Below, piece by piece: positions 23,698 to 32,516 of a stretch of 64,000 bases of DNA. The stretch is taken from positions 1 to 64,000 of the forward strand of contig VYFG01000139.1 of NCBI GenBank assembly GCA_009842505.1. Reading direction: 5' to 3'. Below the pieces are notes generated by a model. It was not told the origin of the DNA, did not search any database, and saw nothing but the letters and a program-made list of their open reading frames with translations. Source of the DNA: Gammaproteobacteria bacterium. GTDB lineage: Bacteria; Pseudomonadota; Gammaproteobacteria; Arenicellales; Poriferihabitantaceae. Every line of letters starts with the position of its first letter. The stretch's first letter is position 1. The translations under genes were made by a program, and so were the position numbers.

Positions 23698-25671
23698 CTA
23701 CTGGTCCGTGGCGGTGACAGACTGGGCCAGGCGCACGAGCCGGATGAACTCGTTCCGGTAGCCGTAGGGGTCGTCCCCGCGCGCGCCCTGCGCCAGTGCG
23801 ACGACATCGTCATAACCGTATTCGACGGTGTAACGCCCCCCGTGCAGCAGTTCGCCGAAGGCGGCGACTGCCGCGGCAAAGCGCACATCACGGGGTGCGT
23901 CGTCCACGGTCCCGAACGCATCTGCGACGGTGACAGGCCGCGTGATCAGTGTGCTGGTCTCGGCGTCGGGCTGCTTGTAGCGGATTTTCAGGAAAGCGAA
24001 TTCGTCATTGAATTCGGTGCCCGGCTCCGAACTGTTTTCCTGATAACGGAGGGGCCGTATCAGGCCCCCGTCCGAATCCGTCAGTATCACCTCGTAGATG
24101 GCGGTGACCGTATGTCCCGCACCGATTTCTCCGGCATCGACCTTGTCGTTGCGGAAATCCTCGCGCGCGAGCATGCGGGTCTCGTAGCCGATCAGCCGAT
24201 ACTCCCGAACCGCCGCGGGGTTGAACTCCACCTGTATCTTCACGTCCTTCGCGATGGTCACGAGCGTCGAGGTCACTTCCTCGAGCAAGACCTTGCGGGC
24301 CTCCGACAGTGAATCGATGTAGGCGGCGTTGCCGTTGCCGCTCTGGGCAAGGTGCTGCATGATGTCGTCATTGTAGTTCCCCATCCCGAAGCCGAGCACC
24401 GACAGTGAGATCCCGCTCGCGCGCTTGCGCGAGATGAAGTCCTCCAGTTCCCCGGGGTCGGTCATGCCCACGTTGAAATCCCCGTCCGTGGCGAGGATCA
24501 CCCGGTTGACGCCGTCCTCGACCAGATGCTGCTCGGCCAGGAGGTAGGCCTGGCGGATGCCCTCCTCGCCTGCGGTGGAGCCGCCGGCCCAGAGATTTTC
24601 AAGACTGGCCAGGATCGTTTTCCGGTCAGCGGCCGGGGTCGGCTCCAGCACCACGCCGGAGGACCCGGCATACGCCACGATCGCGACCCGGTCATCCGGT
24701 GCCAGGGCGGTCAGCAGGAGCTTGAAGGAACGGATCAGAAGCGGCAGCTTGTTCGGCTCGTCCATGGACCCCGAGGTGTCGATGAGAAACACCAGGTTCG
24801 CACGGGGCGCGGCGCTCCGGTCTATCTCGTATCCCTTGATTCCGATGTGCATCAGCCGGGCCGCCTCGTTCCACGGTGCCGGCATCAGGGAGACCTGCGC
24901 CGCGAACGGCGGGTTTCGCGTCTCGGGCGGAGTGTAGTCGTAGGCGAAGTAGTTGATGAGTTCCTCGGTTCGCACCGCATCCGTGTCATGGGGCAGATAT
25001 CCGTGGTTCAGCGAAGCCCTGAGGAAAGCGTACGAGGCGGTGTCCACGTCAATGGAGAAGGTCGATACCGGCTCCTCGGCGGCCACCTTGACGGGGTTGG
25101 GAGAGAACTCCGTGAAGCGGTCCTCGCCCTGATATTGGGAATGGAGGGATTCGGCCGGATTTGACAATATCATCAGGCCTCCAGACTTGTTACCGGCCTG
25201 GTAGACCTGCGACCACAACCCGTCCTCCACGGACAGCGGCTGGGTTACGCTTTCTTCCAGTGCTCTGGTTCTGGCCTCCAGGTCCAGAGTCATCTCCGCC
25301 GCGATCTTGGCTTCGTCCCCGGCCGGCTGCTCCGTGCTCGCCGCGGGGGCAGGCGGAGGCTGGTAGGACTGGTAGGGCAGTTTCTGCGTCACCAGGATCT
25401 GGTAGGTGATCAGTCCGGTAACCGCCAAGGCGGCACTCCCGGCGAATGCGAGTGAAGGGCGTGTCAGGGGCATGGCAAGTCTCCTTATCCATTGTGCGAA
25501 TGCGCCGGAATTCGGCGCTCTTCCCCTGTGACGTACTGCGTCGCCGATTCCTTGGTGATGGCGGCTGAACGCCACCTTCGCCTCGGAGATTGTCCGCTCG
25601 CGCACCGGTGCCGGTGCCCGCGGTGTCGTCGCGTGAAGCGCCGACTCAAGTTTCTCGAGTTCGTCACTCAT
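23698..25671 (-). CDS. membrane-anchored von Willebrand factor A protein (YfbK-like, DUF3520)
   Basis: This 657-residue protein begins with a short cytoplasmic region, followed by one membrane span near residues 70-95 (LAFAGSAALAVTGLITYQIL) and a Pro/Gln-rich linker. The YfbK-type region carries STFSIDVDTASYAFLRA, then the vWA domain with a complete metal-site motif DTSGSMD, and a C-terminal DUF3520-like region. The start overlaps the sigma-factor stop by one base. That coupling and the topology suggest the cytoplasmic N-terminus may act on the sigma factor. Confidence 0.85.
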   Translation of the reverse strand: MSDELEKLESALHATTPRAPAPVRERTISEAKVAFSRHHQGIGDAVRHRGRAPNSGAFAQWIRRLAMPLTRPSLAFAGSAALAVTGLITYQILVTQKLPYQSYQPPPAPAASTEQPAGDEAKIAAEMTLDLEARTRALEESVTQPLSVEDGLWSQVYQAGNKSGGLMILSNPAESLHSQYQGEDRFTEFSPNPVKVAAEEPVSTFSIDVDTASYAFLRASLNHGYLPHDTDAVRTEELINYFAYDYTPPETRNPPFAAQVSLMPAPWNEAARLMHIGIKGYEIDRSAAPRANLVFLIDTSGSMDEPNKLPLLIRSFKLLLTALAPDDRVAIVAYAGSSGVVLEPTPAADRKTILASLENLWAGGSTAGEEGIRQAYLLAEQHLVEDGVNRVILATDGDFNVGMTDPGELEDFISRKRASGISLSVLGFGMGNYNDDIMQHLAQSGNGNAAYIDSLSEARKVLLEEVTSTLVTIAKDVKIQVEFNPAAVREYRLIGYETRMLAREDFRNDKVDAGEIGAGHTVTAIYEVILTDSDGGLIRPLRYQENSSEPGTEFNDEFAFLKIRYKQPDAETSTLITRPVTVADAFGTVDDAPRDVRFAAAVAAFGELLHGGRYTVEYGYDDVVALAQGARGDDPYGYRNEFIRLVRLAQSVTATDQ

Positions 25672-26213
25672 CAGGCTGTTTCCTCTTCTGCGGCCAGGGC
25701 ACGAAGTCGTCTGCGAACCTCGTGCATCCGCCATGAAACCGTCTTTTCCGAGATGCCGAGCACCTCTCCTGCCTCCGCGTGGCGCAGCCCCTCTCCGAGC
25801 ACCAGGAACACGGTGGTCCTCAGTTCTTCCGACAATTCGCCGAGGGCCTGGCGCAGCCAGACCGACTCGAACATGCCGGTGCCCTGGCCTTCCCGGGCAA
25901 GGGAATCGAGTTCGGCATAGTTCCGCTCGCCCCGCTGACGCGCGGTCCTGCGGCGCAGGGCATCGTGGGCGGCATTGACCACGACCCGGTAGAGCCATGT
26001 GGTGAACCGGCTTTCTCCGCGGAAGGAGGAGAGCTTGGCTGGCAACGCCACACAGACCTCCTGGGCGAGGTCCGCCGCCTCCTCCGCTTCCCCGAGCACA
26101 CGGGCGCCCACCCGGTAGATCCGGTCATAGTGGCGCTCAAGCAGTGCCGCGAACGCATCCGGATCACCCGCGGCAGCCTTGCGGGCCAGCGAACTGTCGG
26201 TGTTGTCACCCAT
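25671..26213 (-). CDS. ECF-family RNA polymerase sigma factor
   Basis: This 180-residue sigma-70-family protein has region 2 (DAFAALLERHYDRIYRVGARVLG ... DLAQEVCVALPAKLSSFRG ... TTWLYRVVVNAAHD) and region 4 (LRHAEAGEVLGISEKTVSWRMHEVRRRL), separated by a short linker as in ECF factors. It is translationally coupled to the downstream vWA membrane protein, the kind of pairing seen for surface-signalling ECF systems. No separate classical anti-sigma gene is present. Target promoters are unknown. Confidence 0.9.
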   Translation of the reverse strand: MGDNTDSSLARKAAAGDPDAFAALLERHYDRIYRVGARVLGEAEEAADLAQEVCVALPAKLSSFRGESRFTTWLYRVVVNAAHDALRRRTARQRGERNYAELDSLAREGQGTGMFESVWLRQALGELSEELRTTVFLVLGEGLRHAEAGEVLGISEKTVSWRMHEVRRRLRALAAEEETA

Positions 26214-26514
26214 GGGGGTACATCATGGTTCATCCCACAGCAATTTTCCCGTTTGACGCATGCCGTACAGGAATCCTTGGGTTACCCCGCGGGCGGGAAG
26301 GCAGGCGGCGGCGTCACGGTTGCTGGCCCCGGCAGGGATAGCCTCTGCAATGGCGTCGTATTCCGGCGGGAGAGTCCGGGTGCGCATTTCTTCTCGTCCA
26401 GACCCCGCGAATCCGGAACGAATCATGTCCGGGGATTCCGCCTGCCGGAAATTCCGGAGTTCGGTTTGTTTCCCGGATTTCCTGCCGGCGGAATCTCGCT
26501 CCTCCGGGCGGAAA
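26214..26514. other. intergenic region with long imperfect hairpin
   Basis: About 300 bases between the SCO gene stop and the ECF start, both on the minus strand. It contains an imperfect inverted repeat: 26434-26457 and 26473-26495 match at about 21 of 23 positions, with perfect outer 9-mers GATTCCGCC and GGCGGAATC and a 15-base loop. There is no T-tract. It could end the SCO transcript or be an operator for the sigma-factor unit. No gene is visible. Confidence 0.45.
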
Positions 26515-27123
26515 TCAGTCTTGTCCGGACATCGCTGCCGAATCGGCGGCGATTCCCCGTACCAATCGCACGAGGTGTTCCGAAGTGGAGCCGAATGGCG
26601 CCATGGCCCGGATCGTCCCTTCGGGGTCCAGGACATAAACATTGGCCGGGTGTTCCATGGTGTAGCTGGTGCCCTGTTCGATCCGCCGGTAGGAGATGTT
26701 GTACTGGTTCGCCACTTCCCTGATCTCCTCCTCGGTGCCGGTCAGCCCGATGAGGTCCGGATGAAAGAAGGTGACGTAGGACGCCAGCCGCTCCACGGTG
26801 TCCCGCGAAGGGTCGATGGTGACGAAAAGGCCGGTTACCTGGTCATCGGGAAGTGCGTGGAGGGCACGCCCGATGTTGGACAGTTCCAATGGGCAGACAT
26901 CGGGACAGCTGGTGAACCCGAAGTACAGCAGGACAATCTTTCCCTTCAGCCTGTCCGATTCGAACCGGCTGCCGTCATGCGCCGTCAGCGTGAAACTGTC
27001 GCCGGCGGATGGAAGGGATTCTGCCTTGGCATTGACCGGTGCCGACAGGAGCAATCCCGGCGAAGTCAGCAACAGCGCCCCGACAAGACAGTGAATCAGG
27101 CGGGATCCGGGCCGTGCATTCAT
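26515..27123 (-). CDS. SCO1/SenC-family copper chaperone
   Basis: This 202-residue thioredoxin-fold protein has an N-terminal signal sequence (about residues 1-32), the copper-binding CPDVC motif (Cys73, Cys77) in LLYFGFTSCPDVCPLEL, and the conserved histidine ligand His158 in YTMEHPANVYV. SCO proteins deliver copper or reduce thiols at copper sites. Its start overlaps the stop of the SCO-MauG fusion gene (ATGA), so it belongs to the methanethiol oxidase operon, where a copper chaperone fits the copper-dependent MtoX. Confidence 0.92.
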   Translation of the reverse strand: MNARPGSRLIHCLVGALLLTSPGLLLSAPVNAKAESLPSAGDSFTLTAHDGSRFESDRLKGKIVLLYFGFTSCPDVCPLELSNIGRALHALPDDQVTGLFVTIDPSRDTVERLASYVTFFHPDLIGLTGTEEEIREVANQYNISYRRIEQGTSYTMEHPANVYVLDPEGTIRAMAPFGSTSEHLVRLVRGIAADSAAMSGQD

Positions 27124-29069
27124 GGGTCGCGGCCGGAATTCTGCCCGGGATCGCCCACCGGCGCGGCGAATGCATCGAGCACCAGTGCATCCACGTTATC
27201 CCCCGTCAGGGCATGCAGGAAGGCAACCAGGTCCTCCTGTTCGCCGGCATCCAGGCCCAATGGCCGGATCAGCGGGCTGAGGAGTTCGTGGTCCACGCCG
27301 CCCCGGTTGTAGAACTCAACGACCTCCTCCAGGGTGCTGAACTGGCCGTTGTGCATATAGGGCGCGGTCAACGCGACGTTGCGCAGGGTGGGCGTGCGGA
27401 ATTTCCAGCGGTCCGCCGGATCCTCGGTGATCTCGTAGAGCCCGACATCCCCGGGAGGCTTTTCGCCGACGGAAGCCATTACTTCAGGATCCACATCCAG
27501 GAAGACCCCGGGCGCCAGGGTGACGCGGCTCGGCTTGAAGGCATCGCCGATGGAGTTCTCGAAACCCAGGCCGGCGTTGTGAAGCCGGTGATCCGTAAAC
27601 AGCGCGTGATCCCTGTTGACAAGATGGCAACTGGAGCATCCGGCCTTGCCGGTGAACAGGCTGAAGCCGCGCCGTGCGGCATCGTCGAGCGCCGTCTCGT
27701 CCTTGCCGTAGAACCAGCGGTCGAACGGCGAGTTGGCCGAAAGGAGGGTTCGTTCGTAGCTGGCGATCGCCATGCCCAGGGTTTCCATGCCGATGGGTCT
27801 TCCGTCGAAGGCCTCCTCGAACATGCCCTCGTAGTCCGCAAAGGACCGGATCTTCCCGAGCAGGTAGCCCACCGACGGGTTCGCCATCTCGTTCCGGGCC
27901 AGGAACGGCGCCCAGATCTGTTGCTCCAGGTTTTCCTCGCGCCCGTCGTGAAACAGTTTTTCCATGTAGGCGACGTTGTACAGCGTGGGGGCATTGCGGC
28001 GTACCGAGCGCCCCTCGACGCCCACCGCGGTGGCCATTTCGTTGTTGGAGAATCCCTGCTCCGGGATGTGGCACATGGCACAGGAAAAGGTGTCGTTGAT
28101 CGACAGGCGGCGGTCGTAGAACAGTTTCCTGCCGAGTTCGATCTTTTCCCGGGACAAGATATTGTCCGGCGGCTCGGGTATGGGCGGCAGTCCGAGGGGA
28201 GGGGACTCGGCAAGCCCGAGGAGGTCGAACCCCTCTCCCTTCCGGTCGGTGAGGGCCAGGCTGTCCGTTACATAGTCTTCGGACTCGTAGCCTTCCTTGT
28301 CATCGCCGGGGCGCGACAGGACGCTGCCTGACCTGGCCAGCGCCGGGACGGCCCCTTTTCCGTCCGCTTCGAGGAACAGGGAGCGTATGTCGTTCAGCAG
28401 AAGGTCCGCATGCAGGAAGGACACGCTGTAGATGTTGCGGATTTTCCGGTCGGGGTCGATCAGGAACACCTTGAGCAGATGGGAGATGTCCAGGGTTTCC
28501 CCCGTTTTTGCGTCAACCAGTTTCTGCATGTCCTGTCCATAGGCATCGAGAATCGGCTTCAGCGTTTCCTCGGAGTCTGTCGTGACGAAGTCCCAGTCGC
28601 CCCTGGTGCCCGCAAAGCGGAAGTTGTTGCCATAGAGCTTCATGACTTCGGGCGTGTCGCGCTCGGGGTCCAGGCTCAGGCTGACAAGGCGCAGGCCGGC
28701 TTCCAGTTCCGGGTCATCCTGCATCGTCGATTTCAGCCGGTTGAACACATAGGAGGACAGCGGGCATCCGTTGATGTCGCTGCACCGGCTGAACATGAAG
28801 TTCAGCAGGACAATGCGGCCGTCATAGAGGTCGTGGAGGCGGATGCGCCGATTCTCCTCGTCGAGGACCTGCGCATCCCTGGCCGCGCCCAAGGGAGGGA
28901 GGCCGTAGCTGCCGGGTTCCGGCAATTCGTATTCCAGGGGCCCGTAACCGAGTGCGAGTATTCCGCTGCCGGTGTCGGCATGGGTCACGTGGGCGGGCAC
29001 CAGGAACAGGAACGCGCTCCAAAGGAGTGCGCATGATGTTCGGGCTCGCCCGGAAGTGGCCCATGCCAT
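27120..29069 (-). CDS. periplasmic SCO domain fused to MauG-like di-haem peroxidase
   Basis: This 649-residue secreted protein joins two enzymes. After a signal peptide (residues 1-31), residues about 60-235 form a SCO/thioredoxin-like domain. Its cysteines are spaced CSDINGC (Cys96, Cys102), wider than the usual CX3C, with a possible His197 ligand. Residues about 300-640 form a MauG/cytochrome c peroxidase domain with two haem sites, CAMCH (330-334) and CSSCH (478-482). MauG-type proteins mature other enzymes by oxidising protein side chains. The gene lies between mtoX and a second SCO gene, the known gene company of methanethiol oxidase. Confidence 0.88.
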   Translation of the reverse strand: MAWATSGRARTSCALLWSAFLFLVPAHVTHADTGSGILALGYGPLEYELPEPGSYGLPPLGAARDAQVLDEENRRIRLHDLYDGRIVLLNFMFSRCSDINGCPLSSYVFNRLKSTMQDDPELEAGLRLVSLSLDPERDTPEVMKLYGNNFRFAGTRGDWDFVTTDSEETLKPILDAYGQDMQKLVDAKTGETLDISHLLKVFLIDPDRKIRNIYSVSFLHADLLLNDIRSLFLEADGKGAVPALARSGSVLSRPGDDKEGYESEDYVTDSLALTDRKGEGFDLLGLAESPPLGLPPIPEPPDNILSREKIELGRKLFYDRRLSINDTFSCAMCHIPEQGFSNNEMATAVGVEGRSVRRNAPTLYNVAYMEKLFHDGREENLEQQIWAPFLARNEMANPSVGYLLGKIRSFADYEGMFEEAFDGRPIGMETLGMAIASYERTLLSANSPFDRWFYGKDETALDDAARRGFSLFTGKAGCSSCHLVNRDHALFTDHRLHNAGLGFENSIGDAFKPSRVTLAPGVFLDVDPEVMASVGEKPPGDVGLYEITEDPADRWKFRTPTLRNVALTAPYMHNGQFSTLEEVVEFYNRGGVDHELLSPLIRPLGLDAGEQEDLVAFLHALTGDNVDALVLDAFAAPVGDPGQNSGRDP

Positions 29070-29145
29070 TTGGCAGACTTCCGAAAAACCAGGGAACCGG
29101 AACCCCGGGCGCACCGGCGGAACGTGCCGGTGCGCCGTCAGGGGG

Positions 29146-30525
29146 TCAGTCGCTGGAGGCCAGGCGGGTACCCGATTCAATCGCGTTGTTGGACGCGAAC
29201 AGGGAATACGCATTGAAGCGCATCTGGTGGGACCTGCCCAGCTTTTCCTTGTAGAAGTCGACCTCGAACTGCTTGACCAGTTCCTTGCCGTCCCAGTGGT
29301 AGGCGCGGAAATACTGCTCGTCATCCGCACCCTTCTTGTCCCAGTTGGCCAGCAGCGAGCTGGTGAAGTACTGGCGCTTGCCGTCCCAGCTGCCGGAAAC
29401 CATGTTCACTTGCGTGCCGATCACCGTTTCGTACACCTGCTTCGGATTGTGCGGGTCGGTCATGTCGAAGAAACGGGTTTTTCCGTCCATGAAGGTGTTC
29501 ACAAAGAACCCGGAATCGTCGGAAAGGATCGAGAAGTCCACCGGCAGGGGCACCTTGGAGGGATCCCCGATATCGGCCACCGCCTTGGCATGCCACTCGC
29601 CCGTCTCATCCTCGTAGATCATCCAGACCTTGGATGTCAGGGCCGTGGTGGTCAGGCACCAGTTGTGATTCGGCTGCCACGCACAGCGAAGTTCCAGCGG
29701 GGCGCCGGGTACGTCCAGCACCTTTCTGGGTTTGCGGGTGTGCAAATCCCACACGACGACGGTGTTGCCGAACCGTTTCATGGCCTCGGCGTCGCCCAGC
29801 ATCTTGCCGAAATCCATCATGTAGTTGGACCAGCCGGTGAAGGAAGAGGTGACCATGAGGTTCTTTCTGGGCAGCACGCGCACGTCGTAGCCGTAGCCGT
29901 CAGCGTACTTCCCGCCCTTTTCGGCTCCCAGGAGGTCTCCATCGGTGGGCATCCAGTGGGTTGCCACGTATTCGCCGGTATTGGTGTACTCGACCATGCC
30001 GGTCCGGCCACCGTGGTCCTTGTTGTTGGACAACCCGGTAACCATCATGCGGCCGGGAAACGCATACATCGTGTGGGGTCCGACCACTCCCCCGCTGGCC
30101 GATACGAAATCCTCGATGGTCTTGAACAGGACGGGTTTCGCCGGGTCGGTATGCACATCGAAGATGAATATCTTGTTGGTGTCCAGTCCGCCGGCCCAAA
30201 GGTAGCGCCTGTCATCGGTAAATCCCGAATGATGCGCTTCGTTGCGTCCGCCGACCGACAGGGAATCGATTACGGTGCCATAGTTCGGCGAGGCCGGGTT
30301 CACATCGATCGTGACCAGCTTGTCCTGCCCGTCACCGATGCCTTCCACGCCCAGGGTCCACACGTAGACAAAGTCCTCCTGGCCGGTGATCTTGGCCATG
30401 TAGGGTGACATGCAGGTTTCATCCGCGGTCGCGGTCGAGACCGGCAGGCCCATCGCGAGACCCGCGCCGACGACGATCCCAAGGGCCATCGTACGCATTT
30501 TCTGAATCATCGTAGCTGTCTTCAT
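29146..30525 (-). CDS. mtoX: methanethiol oxidase (SBP56 / selenium-binding protein family)
   Basis: This 459-residue protein belongs to the SBP56 family, which in bacteria includes the copper-dependent methanethiol oxidase. It oxidises methanethiol to formaldehyde, hydrogen sulfide and hydrogen peroxide. Family hallmarks include GGRNEAHHSGFTDDRRYLWAGGLD, GVVGPHTMYAFPGRM, SSFTGWSNYMMDFG and the C-terminal GRSHQMRFNAYSLF. A signal sequence (MQKMRTMALGIVVGAGLAMGL region) indicates a periplasmic location. The start is the ATG just after GGGGAGAAAAG, an excellent ribosome-binding site; an earlier in-frame start lacks one. The downstream SCO-MauG fusion and SCO chaperone strongly support the MtoX assignment. 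Confidence 0.9.
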   Translation of the reverse strand: MKTATMIQKMRTMALGIVVGAGLAMGLPVSTATADETCMSPYMAKITGQEDFVYVWTLGVEGIGDGQDKLVTIDVNPASPNYGTVIDSLSVGGRNEAHHSGFTDDRRYLWAGGLDTNKIFIFDVHTDPAKPVLFKTIEDFVSASGGVVGPHTMYAFPGRMMVTGLSNNKDHGGRTGMVEYTNTGEYVATHWMPTDGDLLGAEKGGKYADGYGYDVRVLPRKNLMVTSSFTGWSNYMMDFGKMLGDAEAMKRFGNTVVVWDLHTRKPRKVLDVPGAPLELRCAWQPNHNWCLTTTALTSKVWMIYEDETGEWHAKAVADIGDPSKVPLPVDFSILSDDSGFFVNTFMDGKTRFFDMTDPHNPKQVYETVIGTQVNMVSGSWDGKRQYFTSSLLANWDKKGADDEQYFRAYHWDGKELVKQFEVDFYKEKLGRSHQMRFNAYSLFASNNAIESGTRLASSD

Positions 30526-30592
30526 CTTTTCTCCCCTTATGTCAGTTATGTAATTCAAATTGTGAGCATTGCGGTTTGCAACAGGAAGATAG

Positions 30593-30619
30593 TGAATACC
30601 TTTCGGGCTGCCTTGTCAA
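30593..30619 (-). promoter_or_regulatory. possible mtoX promoter
   Basis: On the minus strand a perfect TTGACA (30619-30614) is followed after 15 bases by TATTCA (30598-30593). The spacer is shorter than ideal, so this is tentative. It would give an mtoX leader of roughly 60 bases. Confidence 0.35.
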
Positions 30620-31472
30620 GAAAGGTGCAGGCAAGGTGCAGGCAAGGTACCGGATGTACGATCACCCTGGGAAGATTCCCTGGCAATCGACGCCGACAGG
30701 GAAACTGCCGGGATACCGGTAACGGGGGCCGAAGGGTCGGGATCTGTACCTCAACTGGACGGGCGAGGATGGAATCGCCGCTCCCTGTTGCCGGACCCGG
30801 CAAGATTGGCGGATACCGGTACTTCCCACTGCGTGCGGCACCCCGTTGCCGCCGTCGCATGACGTGCGGGGATGCAGGCACTTGATGGGCGTGCAGGGTT
30901 CCATCACGATGTGCATGGCGGACCAGAACCCGGCGCGGCATCGCAGCGACGATCTTGACAATGCCCGCCATATCGCCGAGGGAATGTTCACTGCCGCGGG
31001 GCGGGATGGGATTGAGTTGTTCATCGACACGTTCATGGACCTGGACCGGGGTCACGGGGTGCGCAACGGAGTGATCGACCGATGGTGCAATCCGCGGCCC
31101 GCGATGTCCGTGGTGCGAAATCTATGCGCCATCATGGCCCCCGTCCGCGGCCGGTCATGTCGGGTTGATCGTGGGATGCTGAACGCTGGGCGTTGGATAT
31201 CCAGAGGGCAGGGTGACGAGATGCTGTTGCTGATCTTGCCAAACTCCCCGTCAAGGGAATTTGTTCTCGAAGGCCCGGTTCCGGAGTTCAGGGACGGATG
31301 CCATGAAGCGGTGGACCTCGTCGCCGGAACGGTCAGGCCGGTCGAGGCCAGGCCCGGGAAAGAGGGCGGGGTGCTGGATTTCGGGAGCAGCGTATCCGGG
31401 GCACTACTGGTCTGGCTTTCTCCGGGAAGGCAGGCGAATGCGCCGTGACTTCCCGGTCGGAAACCATTCCGC
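30620..31472. other. 850-bp region without a convincing gene
   Basis: No frame here looks like a conserved protein. A 200-residue plus-strand frame (30846-31448) and a 166-residue minus-strand frame both lack recognisable motifs and ribosome-binding sites. Near 30625 there is a short direct repeat (GGTGCAGGCAA twice). A decayed gene is possible because frames shift every few hundred bases, but nothing identifiable remains. Confidence 0.4.
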
Positions 31473-32393
31473 CTAGCCGGTAGTCTTCCCGTTTGCGTGC
31501 CGGAAAAAAAGCAGCCAGGCAGTTTCCAGCACGCCGGCCACGGTGATGAACGTCACTCCGATGACCTGCCGGAGACCGAACGGCTCGCCAGCCCAGATCG
31601 CCGCGGTGATCACACCCACGCTGATCTCGGCCATGAACAGGATACCCACGATGCCGGGATTGAGCTTGGTCGGGGCGAAGACGGTGGCCACCGCGGCGGG
31701 AACAATGACGATCAGCGCAAAGGGAATCAGCCACAGCATGACCTCCCCGATCAACGACCAATTCGCGGGGGAAAGCGTTCCTTGGCCGGTGGAAAGCCCG
31801 GCAAGGGTCGCGGTGATCAGGAAGGCCCAGACGATAAACCCGGCCCCGTAGGTGGTCGCCTTCTCCTGCCGGTCCATCAGGAGCATCAGGGAGGCTCCCG
31901 CCCACAGCAGGCCGGCGGACAGAGACATCCAGTCGCCGATGTTGCGGGGCAGGGGGAATGCCATGCCTTCACCGAGGATCACCCACATGCCGGCGAACCC
32001 CAGGATCATGGACCACCAGCGTGCGGGGGTGATGGGGTCGGCGATGATCCAGCGCGCCAGGAGAAAACCCCAGATCGGCATCAGGTAGAAAAGGACGATG
32101 ACATTCACCACCTCGGTATAGACATAGGCGGACGCGTAGAGGGCGTACCCGAGGCCGGTGCCGAAACAGATGACGTGGAAGCGAAGGCGGCCGGGGAAAA
32201 AGCGTCTACGGTCACGCCAGATCAGGGGCAGGATAATGAGCACGGACGCCAGGTTGAATATCGTGGTGGCCCACAACCCTGGAAATCCGGCGCCTTCCAG
32301 CGCCCGGATGGGTATCCAGTAGATGCCGAAGACCAGGCCCGCGTACACAGCGGCCAGCTTGGCCAGGGTCTGGTCGTCGGGGCGTTTCAGCAT
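31473..32393 (-). CDS. EamA/DMT-superfamily transporter
   Basis: This 306-residue inner-membrane protein has about ten hydrophobic segments arranged as two five-helix EamA repeats, the layout of drug/metabolite transporters. The first repeat starts AAVYAGLVFGIYWIPIRALEGAGF and the second DWMSLSAGLLWAGASLMLL. It probably exports or imports a small metabolite; substrate cannot be predicted. It is a single gene, with a sizeable non-coding stretch downstream. Confidence 0.85.
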   Translation of the reverse strand: MLKRPDDQTLAKLAAVYAGLVFGIYWIPIRALEGAGFPGLWATTIFNLASVLIILPLIWRDRRRFFPGRLRFHVICFGTGLGYALYASAYVYTEVVNVIVLFYLMPIWGFLLARWIIADPITPARWWSMILGFAGMWVILGEGMAFPLPRNIGDWMSLSAGLLWAGASLMLLMDRQEKATTYGAGFIVWAFLITATLAGLSTGQGTLSPANWSLIGEVMLWLIPFALIVIVPAAVATVFAPTKLNPGIVGILFMAEISVGVITAAIWAGEPFGLRQVIGVTFITVAGVLETAWLLFFRHANGKTTG

Positions 32394-32516
32394 GGCCCGA
32401 TTTGACTGGCAGCGGACCCGGCGGTCAAGGAGGCAGATGGCATACCGCTTTTCGGGTAGGGGTCCGGGTACCTATGCGTCCGCACGCGAAGGCTCCGCTC
32501 CTGCAGTGTGATCCGG

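Noticed and set aside
29146-30525. Selenoprotein, suggested by the family name selenium-binding protein
   Set aside because: There is no in-frame UGA; the family name is historical, and gene context supports methanethiol oxidase.
30846-31448. A 200-residue plus-strand frame in the gap after mtoX
   Set aside because: No motif, no ribosome-binding site and an uneven composition; kept only as part of the gap description.
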